64,000 nt of DNA from Chitinophaga sancti (lineage in GTDB: Bacteria; Bacteroidota; Bacteroidia; Chitinophagales; Chitinophagaceae): positions 434,001 through 498,000 of the forward strand of contig NZ_CP139247.1 in NCBI RefSeq assembly GCF_034087045.1. The letters are read 5' to 3'. How positions within the stretch are numbered: position 1 is the stretch's first letter; every line of letters begins with the position of its first letter. Positions 8,568 to 17,121 of the stretch are shown here, piece by piece. The notes below the pieces were generated by a model, which saw only the letters and a program-made list of their open reading frames with translations, was not told where the DNA came from and did no database searches. The translations under genes and the position numbers were made by a program.

Positions 8568-9281
8568 TCAATAGGGAGGACTTGGAGCTGAGATATCGTA
8601 CAACCCATCTGCATCGGCCACCTTTTCAGATGTGCCATCTCCATCCTCTTTAATAAGTCCCTGTAATACAAGATTGAAAGTAAAAGTAGGCGCATAAGGA
8701 TCAGTCTCATACGGCCTGAATAACTCATGCAGGGCAAGAGTTACGGACAATCCGACATAATCGGCGCTAAAGGCCGAGTCGATAAAGTCACTCAATTCAA
8801 AGTTATACCCCTGCAGATAACCGTAAATAGTTTTGAATCGTTCTTTTGCAACAAAGACATCATTGTCTACCCAATTCTGTATCCAGATATTTCCAAGACT
8901 GGAAGGGATCTGACACTGAGGAAGCCCGGGAGTTTCCAGGTCCGGCGAATATGGAGTACCGAGAAAATAGGCAGAAGTAGTAATACCATTTGCATCTACA
9001 CCATACAAAACCACATTAAACAATCTTTCGTCATCATCTCCATCCTGGATGCAAAACCGGGCTTTGATAGTAGTAGTCCCTTCTGACGATACCAGGTAAA
9101 GAATAGTGTCCAGGTCAAAACGAACGGCAGTGAGTTTAGATCCGTCTTTGAAAAAAAATTTGTCAAGTTTAGAGTTACCATCATCCTGATTGAGTTGGGT
9201 AATCCATTGTGAGGTAATTCTTTCATAATCGTCCTTGCTAATTAGCGGAATGGGCAAGGTCTGTGCTAATTCATGAGACAT
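8568..9281 (-). CDS. Soluble protein of unknown function, first gene of signalling module 1
   Basis: A 237-residue acidic protein without signal peptide or membrane segment. No family recognised. The middle part (about 45-120: LDKFFFKDGSK, VRFDLDTILYLV, ARFCIQDGDDDERLFNVVLYG) has the same order of features as the 157- and 159-residue proteins of the second module (QFFTSEANAFIFS..., GAHDTD, MLVPC), so it may be a distant relative; this is inference. The C-terminal half (DPYAPTFTFNLVLQG) is extra. ATG 9281 (MSHELAQ) chosen; the frame continues to 9359. A hairpin follows before the membrane protein gene. Confidence 0.75.
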   Translation of the reverse strand: MSHELAQTLPIPLISKDDYERITSQWITQLNQDDGNSKLDKFFFKDGSKLTAVRFDLDTILYLVSSEGTTTIKARFCIQDGDDDERLFNVVLYGVDANGITTSAYFLGTPYSPDLETPGLPQCQIPSSLGNIWIQNWVDNDVFVAKERFKTIYGYLQGYNFELSDFIDSAFSADYVGLSVTLALHELFRPYETDPYAPTFTFNLVLQGLIKEDGDGTSEKVADADGLYDISAPSPPY

Positions 9282-9770
9282 ATTATATAGCTTATGGGTG
9301 AAAAAAATTTCGGGATAACCGAATTTAATCTTTACAGAATGCAGTGGCACCGCAGGCATTTTTTCTCACGACCCATTTTAAGAGGGCGATGAATCGGGAG
9401 TATTCACCGCCCTGTTTTCATGGTTTAGGAAGGGAAAAGGTGTCATTTTTGGTCTCAATGGACAAAAAGCCTGTGCTGACGATGTAAAAGTAGGGTATGG
9501 GAAAGGGGTAGGCAAGCGGGAGAGTACCTGAAAAATAAATCAGGTAGTTAGGAGGGGAAATGTAGGTAGAAATACGGGGGTGTTTAAAATACAGCGGCTA
9601 AATAACCGATATGGTCATTTAGCCGATACTTATTGTTAATCAATTCCGGGGAACTAACGATTTCTCACATAAAAATGGGGCCACCTTCCCACACAAATAT
9701 GTCTTTTCAAACAATCTGCATTCACTGCCTGTTCTTTTGTTGTATTCAAATTTTAAAAAACACCCTCAAC
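9282..9770. other. Intergenic region between signalling module 1 and the lanthipeptide precursor, with an inverted repeat
   Basis: No gene visible. It is the divergent control region for both neighbours. The clearest element is an inverted repeat at 9595-9625, CGGCTAAAT-13 nt-ATTTAGCCG, a possible regulator site or hairpin; a related sequence occurs in a hairpin before the second signalling module (45639-45673). I find no clear TAnnTTTG element for either gene. Confidence 0.6.
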
Positions 9771-10127
9771 ATGAGCACAGCAAACCTAAAAGCTAGCAAA
9801 TGGAGCAAGACAGCTCCACTATCCGCCCTTGACACAATTCGCATAGAATGCGGAATTGACGAAGACTTCAGAAAAAAATTTATTGCAGATCCTGCTGGTG
9901 TATTAAAATCACATGGCATTGACGTACCATCTGATGTAAAGATCAATGTAGTACAGGATACTCCAAGCTCTTACAACATCAGCATTCCTCCTTTCCGGGG
10001 TAATGATCTGTCAGACGCATCTCTGAAATCAGCAGCAGCAAGCAGTAGCGGCACTACCTGGTGTACGACCTGTACTGCTACTACCCCTATCTGTGCAGGC
10101 TCGCTGGCATCACTGACTTGTGCATAA
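9771..10127 (+). CDS. Class II lanthipeptide precursor with nitrile-hydratase-like (NHLP) leader
   Basis: A 118-residue precursor. The leader (1 to about 85) resembles the nitrile hydratase alpha-chain type leaders of ProcA-like RiPPs: DEDFRKKFIADPAGVLKSHG, VPSDVKINVVQDT and YNISIPP. The C-terminal part is rich in Ser, Thr and Cys with four cysteines (TWCTTC, PICAG, LTCA end), the expected substrate for dehydration and thioether formation. There is no evident Gly-Gly cleavage site; a boundary near KSAAASSSG is a guess. ATG 9771 chosen because the leader starts there; the frame extends to 9633 without sense. LanM follows 149 bp downstream. No transporter or leader peptidase lies nearby. Confidence 0.88.
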   Translation: MSTANLKASKWSKTAPLSALDTIRIECGIDEDFRKKFIADPAGVLKSHGIDVPSDVKINVVQDTPSSYNISIPPFRGNDLSDASLKSAAASSSGTTWCTTCTATTPICAGSLASLTCA

Positions 10128-10156
10128 CACTATTACAAGAAGTTATCTTTAGGAGT

Positions 10157-10206
10157 AACCTGATGGATCTGAAAATTTCTTCATTGAAATTTTTCTCCAT
10201 CAGGTT
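10157..10206 (+). promoter_or_regulatory. Long hairpin between precursor and LanM genes
   Basis: Inverted repeat AACCTGATGGA / TCCATCAGGTT at 10157-10167 and 10196-10206, with an inner complementary pair GAAAATTTC / GAAATTTTT, giving an almost continuous stem of about 20 bp. No T-run follows directly, so it is more likely an mRNA-stability or partial-termination element that keeps precursor transcript above LanM transcript. Confidence 0.65.
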
Positions 10207-10276
10207 CCCCATTCAAACCCGGTAAAGTTATTTTTAAGACAATATCTACTTTCCCACTTATCCGAAAACCACAACT

Positions 10277-13099
10277 ATGAGTGCTGTTCTTGAACAAAAG
10301 GCGGTGTACGATATCAGCCTGGCATCCCGTATCAATAGTGAACCCGTTATACCTGAATTAACTGATCCCTTCTGCCAGCAGGCAGGTGCCTTATTACAAG
10401 TACGGCTACAGTCAAAAGGAATTAATATCCAGCCCCGTGTTTTGCAAGATCTGACAGATTGGTATGGTAAGATAATTGCCCGGTTGACAAACAACCTGCT
10501 TATTCAACGCTATTCCAGTTTCTTCCTGTCTGTATATCCGTTCTGGAGACCGAAAAACACAGCTCCTGGAGATTGTGAACCCGATGCATCCAGAGAAAAA
10601 CTGGATGAATATATAATATGGGAAAGTGAACAAAACTTATTTTCCGGCAATGAAAACTATCCGGAGTTAACCCGCCTGCTTACACTCGCACAACAAAACT
10701 GGCTGACAGTTATTGAAGAACTCTTCGACAGGATACAATTGCATGGTAAAAATGGCATCCCTGCTTTGCATAAATTAACAGCCATCAGTTTCGGAATTTC
10801 TGATCCGCATGATCAGGGAAGAACAGCAGCGATACTGGAATTCGGAGAGGTAAAGATGGTGTATAAGCCCCGTTCACTGGATGGTGAATATGGATGGAAT
10901 TACATATTGGATTACCTGATGGAGAAGGGGCTTCATTATGATTTCTTTTTACCCGGCGTATTAAATTTCGCTGGCTATGGGTTTATGGAATTTGTAGCAC
11001 CTACCACCTGTCATGATCCGAAACAGGTAGCGGACTGTTATGAAAAATACGGCGCCATACTGGCGGTAGCACATGCTTTTGGTACATATGATCTGCACCA
11101 TGAGAATATCATTGTACAAGGCGATAGTCCTGTAGTAATAGATGCTGAGCCATTATTCAGGTGCCTGCTAGCCAACTCTGCAACAGGAGAGAAACGATTA
11201 CAACTGGATCGCAATATATCGCTGGAAAATATAGAATCGAGTGAATCGGTGTTGGATATTGGGATGTTGCCACATACTATTTTGAGTCAGTTGGATAAAG
11301 ATGGGAATAAGCATGTAGAGTTTATAGCAGGTGCCTTGCACGCCTTTGGTAGTGAGCCGATGAAGGAATTTGTATTTTGCGGAAGGGGATCGGACAATGT
11401 ACAATTATTGGAGAAATGGTTTACGGCAGCGACCATTCCCAACTTACCTTCATTGAATGGAGCACCACAATTACCCAAAGAATATTTACCCGAAATAGAG
11501 AAAGGGTTCCGTACTGCGCATCAGTTTCTTTTAAAACACAGACAGGAGATCCTATACAAAGATAAGATGCTGGACCAGTTGCGTCACCTGAATTTACGGT
11601 TGTTATTGCGCCCCACTGTACAATATGGCGTAGTATTTATCCGCAGCATCAGTATACAATTATTGAGATCCTACGAGCTGCGCAGGCAAAAGATCATCGA
11701 CGATTTAAGGATCCTGGGACAATTAAGACTCGATGCGATTGATAACATTGAATTACATGAAACTGCGGGTATTTTAAATGGAGACATCCCCCGCTTCGAT
11801 GTCCTTGCAGGTGGTACAAGTGCTTATGATACCAATTTGCTCTTTTCTCCCATTGAAATGGCAAAGCAACGTTTTGAGCGCATCAATGAAAAAGAACTGG
11901 AACTACAGGTCGTTACTATCAAGGAAAAGATATCAGAACAGTCACTAAAAGGGCAACCTGCATTTGGCATTATTGAGTCGATCGTAAATGCGACGATATG
12001 GAAAAATGGTATTCCATCCTGGGCTTATACAGCATATGCACCAGGTTATGGCTGTACCATGGTGCATTCTGACCAGGAAGCGCTGTATGATGGTGTACTA
12101 GGCACAGCAGTGGCAATCGCAGAAGCAGGTAAACTGGCTAACAACACATCATGGATGGAGCTTGCGCTACAAGCGATTCGTCCGCTTTCAAATCCAATCA
12201 GTGTAAACAGGGGAGGTGGTCTGGCAAGAGGCCTTGGCGGGGTTATCTATGGCATGATCAGGATTGCAGAAGCGACCAATACACCTGAAAATATACAACT
12301 GGCAAAATCAATTGCCATCAAACACTACAAAGAGATATTTGCAAAAGAAGAGCTGGATGAAATACTACACGGTCGTGCCGGTTTTTTATTAGCTATGATC
12401 GCCTTGTACAAAAGACAGCCAGATTCTTTGCTGGAAACAATCATAGAAGAAACTGCGCAAACACTCATCACCCGATCTGTCTCTCATGAAAGAGGTACCT
12501 GTTGGAAAGTATTAGATGGACTCTCTCTTCCCAACATCAGTCACGGCACCTCCGGAATGGCTATGGCAATGGCTAGATGGTATGAATTATCTGGGGATGC
12601 AAAAGCAAAAAGTGTACTGCTGGGCGCTATGGAATACGATAATTCATTCTGGGATGTCACGGAAAGTGGGTGGATAGATGCTCGTGTAGCAGGGTTGCAG
12701 GAAGAGCAGAAAACAACCTGGACATGGTGTAACGGCCGGAGTGGTGGGTTACTTTCCAGGCTGGCGGTATCACAGGCAATAGGTACGCCATTTATCGATG
12801 ACTATTCCCAACATGCATTGTGTGCCTCACATACCGACATCCTGCATGAATCGGCACCTGGCTTATGTTGTGGTACAGCCGGGGCATTAGATACTTTATT
12901 GAAGATCAATGAATATTATCCTTCCGAAAAATTGCAATCACATATATCCCAGGCGAATCGCCTGATCACTTCACATACACCTGATAGTCATTATTCCAAT
13001 TTAATGCCTGCATTATTTACAGGTAGTGCAGGGTTGGCTTTTGCCATGATGCGGGCTGCGCATCCTGACAAGGTACAGTCAATGTTATGGTTTGGATAG
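10277..13099 (+). CDS. lanM: Type 2 lanthipeptide synthetase LanM
   Basis: A 940-residue bifunctional enzyme. The N-terminal dehydratase (DUF4135) shows the kinase-like residues YKPRSL (about 195), DLHHEN (272-277) and VIDAEP (287-292), which phosphorylate and eliminate Ser/Thr. The C-terminal LanC-like cyclase (about 600-940) has SHGTSG (about 755), TWCNGRSG (Cys 818) and LCCGTAG (Cys 864-865). The zinc site is therefore Cys-Cys-Cys (CCG), the type found in ProcM and other relaxed-specificity LanMs, rather than CHG. Length is normal. It acts on the precursor encoded just upstream. The lack of lanT or a protease in the neighbourhood means export must use genes elsewhere. Confidence 0.95.
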   Translation: MSAVLEQKAVYDISLASRINSEPVIPELTDPFCQQAGALLQVRLQSKGINIQPRVLQDLTDWYGKIIARLTNNLLIQRYSSFFLSVYPFWRPKNTAPGDCEPDASREKLDEYIIWESEQNLFSGNENYPELTRLLTLAQQNWLTVIEELFDRIQLHGKNGIPALHKLTAISFGISDPHDQGRTAAILEFGEVKMVYKPRSLDGEYGWNYILDYLMEKGLHYDFFLPGVLNFAGYGFMEFVAPTTCHDPKQVADCYEKYGAILAVAHAFGTYDLHHENIIVQGDSPVVIDAEPLFRCLLANSATGEKRLQLDRNISLENIESSESVLDIGMLPHTILSQLDKDGNKHVEFIAGALHAFGSEPMKEFVFCGRGSDNVQLLEKWFTAATIPNLPSLNGAPQLPKEYLPEIEKGFRTAHQFLLKHRQEILYKDKMLDQLRHLNLRLLLRPTVQYGVVFIRSISIQLLRSYELRRQKIIDDLRILGQLRLDAIDNIELHETAGILNGDIPRFDVLAGGTSAYDTNLLFSPIEMAKQRFERINEKELELQVVTIKEKISEQSLKGQPAFGIIESIVNATIWKNGIPSWAYTAYAPGYGCTMVHSDQEALYDGVLGTAVAIAEAGKLANNTSWMELALQAIRPLSNPISVNRGGGLARGLGGVIYGMIRIAEATNTPENIQLAKSIAIKHYKEIFAKEELDEILHGRAGFLLAMIALYKRQPDSLLETIIEETAQTLITRSVSHERGTCWKVLDGLSLPNISHGTSGMAMAMARWYELSGDAKAKSVLLGAMEYDNSFWDVTESGWIDARVAGLQEEQKTTWTWCNGRSGGLLSRLAVSQAIGTPFIDDYSQHALCASHTDILHESAPGLCCGTAGALDTLLKINEYYPSEKLQSHISQANRLITSHTPDSHYSNLMPALFTGSAGLAFAMMRAAHPDKVQSMLWFG

Positions 13100-13333
13100 G
13101 GGTGATCTGGTTTTGCTATAAATGATATTTGGCTGCGCATCCAGATATGCTTTGATTTGAATCGCGTAATCAGCTTTTTTATAAAGGATCGAACGTATAT
13201 GATGATCTTTATCATCCATACCTTCTACATGTCTTTTTTCATGATCGGGTATGCTTTCATACTCCGCTTTTAAGCGTGGTTTATTTTCTTCTGTCGGATT
13301 TACATAGTGGATGAAGTCACCAGTTTTAAACAT
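13085..13333 (-). CDS. Small hypothetical protein
   Basis: An 82-residue ORF convergent with LanM, overlapping its last 15 bases. Composition is that of a soluble charged protein (MFKTGDFIHYVNPTEENKPRL at the start; EKRHVEGMDDKDHH in the middle). No family recognised and no clear promoter. The first part resembles small proteins that begin with a KxGDxVxY beta-strand motif, but this is weak. It could be a real short gene or an ORF by chance. Confidence 0.45.
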   Translation of the reverse strand: MFKTGDFIHYVNPTEENKPRLKAEYESIPDHEKRHVEGMDDKDHHIRSILYKKADYAIQIKAYLDAQPNIIYSKTRSPLSKP

Positions 13334-13539
13334 AACTGATTACTAATTGATTCATTTTTTGTTTCGATTCTTCTGCTGATTTTATTTCAATAACATGATA
13401 CTCAACCCCTTTCTGAATTCCTGTCTATCACAATAATAGTAAGGGTTTCAGGGCAGAATGTAATAGAAAAATAGTTGTTATCAACCTCCGATCTCTGCAA
13501 TAAGTAAGTAATTAAAGACCAACTAAAATTGTTTGTTTT

Positions 13540-14681
13540 ATGAACGAATACGTTACAGTATTAAATGAGATCAAGAAAAAAGTCCAACAAGCCCAATTAA
13601 AGACAGTTATTGCAGCAAATAAGCACATGCTGTTCCTTTATTGGGAAATGGGGAATTACATTCTTATGCACCAACATGAACAAGGTTGGGGGCTAAAATA
13701 ATTTCTCTCCTTGCAGCTGACTTGAAAAAAGCGTTTCCATCGGTCAAAGGGTTTTCTTCCAGAAACCTTTTGTATATGAAGCAATTTGCTGAGGCATATC
13801 CAATAACAATGCTGCAAACTTTCAATCAGTTGGAGGAAGAATTAAGTGTAGAAAAAACCTCTTCTTACGATTGGAATAATAAATTAATATTAATTGAAAA
13901 ACAATCAATTACAATTACGCAGCAACCTGCTGCGCAATTTACGGAATCGGTCTTTCTTAAGGCGGTTGTAGCGAGAGTAACATGGTCACATCAAATGGTT
14001 TTACTGGATAAAGTTACTGATCCCGGTAAACGCTTCTGGTACATGCTCAACACCATAGAACACGGCAACAGCCGCAACATCCTCGCCTCTCAAATTGACA
14101 CCAATCTTTTTGAAAGACAAGTAACCACCAAAAAGATCACCAACTTCTCAAAAACCCTTCCCGAGCCCAACACCGACTTTGCCACCTACATCATGAAAGA
14201 TCCCTACATCTTCGACTTTGTACAGGCAAAAGAAAAAGCAGACGAAAGAAACATAGAACAACAGCTCACTGATCACATCACCAAATTCCTGCTCGAATTA
14301 GGCAAAGGCTTCGCATTCATCGGCAAACAAGTGCACATTGAAATCGGCGGACAAGATTTCTACATCGACTTACTCCTCTACCACATTCGCCTTCATGCCT
14401 ACGTAGTCGTAGAATTAAAAGCCCGCGACTTCCAACCCGAAGACACCGGCAAACTCAATTTCTATATCAACGTTGTCAATGACAAACTGAAAGGCACAGG
14501 CGACAGCGACACCATCGGCATGCTCCTCTGCAAAGGCAAAAACGAAGTCATGGCTGAATATGCTTTAAAAGGCATCGGCCATCCCATCGGCGTAGCCGAA
14601 TACCAACTCGCCAAAGCCATCCCGGAAGAACTCAAATCTCAATTACCAGACATCTCAGACTTAGAAAACGAATTAAACTAA
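13540..14681 (+). pseudogene. YhcG/DUF1016-family PDDEXK nuclease, frameshifted
   Basis: Two frames join into one protein. ATG 13540 opens MNEYVTVLNEIKKKVQQAQ up to HQHEQGW and then hits TAA at 13699; from about 13690 the next frame carries GAKIISLLAADLKKAFPS and the rest to 14681. A run of five G at 13688-13692 needs one more G to restore reading. The C-terminal nuclease domain is intact: FYIDLLLYH and VVELKARDF are the PD-(D/E)XK acidic and Lys residues. Family members are about 340-380 residues, matching the joined length. YhcG-type nucleases are linked to restriction or mobile elements. Codon use also changes at about 14030, from AT-rich to C-ending codons. Could be a sequencing error. 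Confidence 0.85.
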
Positions 14682-14743
14682 CACACACCCAAATAGTGCA
14701 GCAGGTTGCTGCACTATTTGGAAAATTCTGATGGCTTATCCAC

Positions 14744-17110
14744 TTATTTTTCAAATGCTTTGTGGACCTTTTCTACTGTCAGCGCGTCATCCAGCGTGAA
14801 ATCGGCTTGCTGGTGAATGTCCTGTGAAGAGCTACCTACCTTTACTATATATTTTCCTGATTCCGCAACCCAGGCTTGCTGTGCTTCTATAAAGGAAGCC
14901 AGGTCTCTTGCCTGTAATTGTAATGTCACGACTTCACTTTCACCGGGTTTCAGGGCTTTCGTTTTGGCAAAGGCCTTCAGTTCTTCGCTGGGTTTGTCAA
15001 TACTGTTATGAGGTGCGGACAGGTAGAGCTGCACCACTTCCTTGCCTGCTACCTTGCCAGTGTTCTTCACTGTCACGGTGGCGGTCAGTTTATCTTTATC
15101 CACTTTCAGATCGCTATAAGCGAAAGTCGTATAAGAGCCTCCATAGCCAAATGGATAAGACATCTTGATATTCTTAGTATTAAAATAACGGTAACCCACA
15201 TAGATCCCTTCTTCGTAAGTCACGTCAGTGGGATTGCCAGCAGGGGTACCGAGCCAGTTCTTTGCAGAAGGCGTCTCATCATACTTCACAGGGAATGTCA
15301 TGGTCAGTCGGCCACTAGGGTTTACCTGTCCACTGAAGATGTCTGTCACAGAGTTACCACCTTCCTGACCCGGTTGCCAGCTTAGTAAAATGGCATCTGG
15401 CTTATCTTTCCAGCTCGCAGTTTCAATCACCCCGCCAATGTTCAGGATCACCACTACTTTCTTTCCCTTTGCATGGAAGGCAGCGGTCACATTATCGATC
15501 AGCGCTACTTCATCTGCAGCCAGGTTAAAGTCTTCATCCACTTTTCTGTCGCCCCCTTCGCCGGAGTTACGGCCAATAGTGATGATAGCCAATGCATCGG
15601 AAGCTGCTTTCTTATCGATGAGGACTTTATCCACATTCATCTCCTTTATACGTTGTGGCAGTGCCAGCAAACCATCTTTCACCTTGCGGAGAGAATCCTG
15701 GTAGTTCGCATTTTTTACAAAAGGAACATAGCGTTTCTTTAGCTCCTGGTCTACTTTATAACCTGCGTTACTCAGACCTTCTATCAGTGATACAGTGTAT
15801 GCTTCATTCACATCACCGCTACCGGTACCACCTGCTATGAAGTTGTAAGAAGTAACCCCAAATGCCGCAATTTCTTTTGTTTTATTGGTATAAGGCAGTA
15901 ATTGTTCATCGTTCTTTAACAGGATCATACCTTCTGCTGCGGCCTGACGGGCGATGGCAGCGTGGGCTTTCAGATCTGGTTTATTGCTGTAGGCATATTT
16001 CGCCATAGCAGGGGAACGGAGTACAAAAGTGAGGATCCTTCTCAGGTCGGTATCTACTACTTCTTTCGTAAGACTCCCATTATTCATACCATCGAGTATC
16101 GCTTGTTTTTGTGCCGGCAACCCCGGCATCAGCAAGTCATTGCCTGCAGTGAGCTGTTGTACCACATTGCTGGTGCCAGCTTTGATTGCGCTAAAACCCT
16201 CATAGCCACCAAACCAGTCAGTCATCACAAGCCCTTTAAAGCCCCATTCTTCGCGTAGAATGTCGGTCAACAGATCTTTTCTCGCAGAGGTATAAGTACC
16301 GTTGATCAGGTTGTAAGAAGACATCACTGTCCATGGTTGAGATTCCTTCACAGCGATTTCAAAACCTCTCAGGTAGATTTCGCGCATGGTTCTTTCATTG
16401 ATGTGCTCATTGATAGAAAGGCGATTTGTCTCCTGGTTGTTTGCTGCATAGTGTTTAATAGAAGTACCCACACCATTGGATTGCACCCCATTTACAATAG
16501 CTGCCGCCATCTTACCTGCAATCAAAGGATCCTCAGAATAATATTCAAAATTCCGTCCGCACAGCGGGTTACGCATGATGTTCAAGGCAGGTGCCAGTAA
16601 CGCATCTACACCATATTCCTTCACTTCCTGTCCCATCGCTTTGCCTACTTCTTCTAATAAAGGCGTATTCCAGGTAGAGGCCAGTGCAGTACCTACCGGA
16701 AATGCGGTACAATAAAAAGTCGCTTTTGTATTCTCTCTGACAGGCTTGATACGCAGACCAGCAGGGCCATCGGCTACAATAACCTCTGGAATACCCAGTC
16801 TTGGAATGGCATATGTACCACCAGCAGCACCAGGCACCTTTCCTTCAATAGCACCTGCTACAGGGGTGAGGCCATTGAATCCCGGCATACCCGTGCCAAT
16901 TAACATACTAGCTTTTTCGTCATCCGTCATTTTGCTGATCAGATCATCTACCCTGTCATTGATCGACAACCGATCATCTTCATACCTATCCAGCTTTCCA
17001 TTGCCATTTAAATCCCTGAAGGTATACCCGTCAATTGTAATGATCGGTGGGGCTGGTTTCCAGCTAATTGCAAGAAAAGCCATGGCACCAGTCAGTAAGA
17101 TTCTTTTCAT
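14744..17110 (-). CDS. Glycoside hydrolase family 3 (beta-glucosidase type)
   Basis: A 788-residue exported enzyme with a short hydrophobic signal. Right after it is an EF-hand-like calcium loop, DLNGNGKLDRYED (about 34-46). GH3 N-terminal barrel: KHYAANNQETNR, and the nucleophile Asp at about 298 in VMTDWFGG. GH3 C-terminal domain and a fibronectin type III-like domain (about 680-760) follow. It should cleave beta-linked glucosides or xylosides in the periplasm or outside; the exact sugar cannot be told. The GH42 gene lies 11 bp upstream in the same direction, so the two form a sugar-degrading operon. Confidence 0.93.
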   Translation of the reverse strand: MKRILLTGAMAFLAISWKPAPPIITIDGYTFRDLNGNGKLDRYEDDRLSINDRVDDLISKMTDDEKASMLIGTGMPGFNGLTPVAGAIEGKVPGAAGGTYAIPRLGIPEVIVADGPAGLRIKPVRENTKATFYCTAFPVGTALASTWNTPLLEEVGKAMGQEVKEYGVDALLAPALNIMRNPLCGRNFEYYSEDPLIAGKMAAAIVNGVQSNGVGTSIKHYAANNQETNRLSINEHINERTMREIYLRGFEIAVKESQPWTVMSSYNLINGTYTSARKDLLTDILREEWGFKGLVMTDWFGGYEGFSAIKAGTSNVVQQLTAGNDLLMPGLPAQKQAILDGMNNGSLTKEVVDTDLRRILTFVLRSPAMAKYAYSNKPDLKAHAAIARQAAAEGMILLKNDEQLLPYTNKTKEIAAFGVTSYNFIAGGTGSGDVNEAYTVSLIEGLSNAGYKVDQELKKRYVPFVKNANYQDSLRKVKDGLLALPQRIKEMNVDKVLIDKKAASDALAIITIGRNSGEGGDRKVDEDFNLAADEVALIDNVTAAFHAKGKKVVVILNIGGVIETASWKDKPDAILLSWQPGQEGGNSVTDIFSGQVNPSGRLTMTFPVKYDETPSAKNWLGTPAGNPTDVTYEEGIYVGYRYFNTKNIKMSYPFGYGGSYTTFAYSDLKVDKDKLTATVTVKNTGKVAGKEVVQLYLSAPHNSIDKPSEELKAFAKTKALKPGESEVVTLQLQARDLASFIEAQQAWVAESGKYIVKVGSSSQDIHQQADFTLDDALTVEKVHKAFEK

Positions 17111-17121
17111 ATATCACTGAT

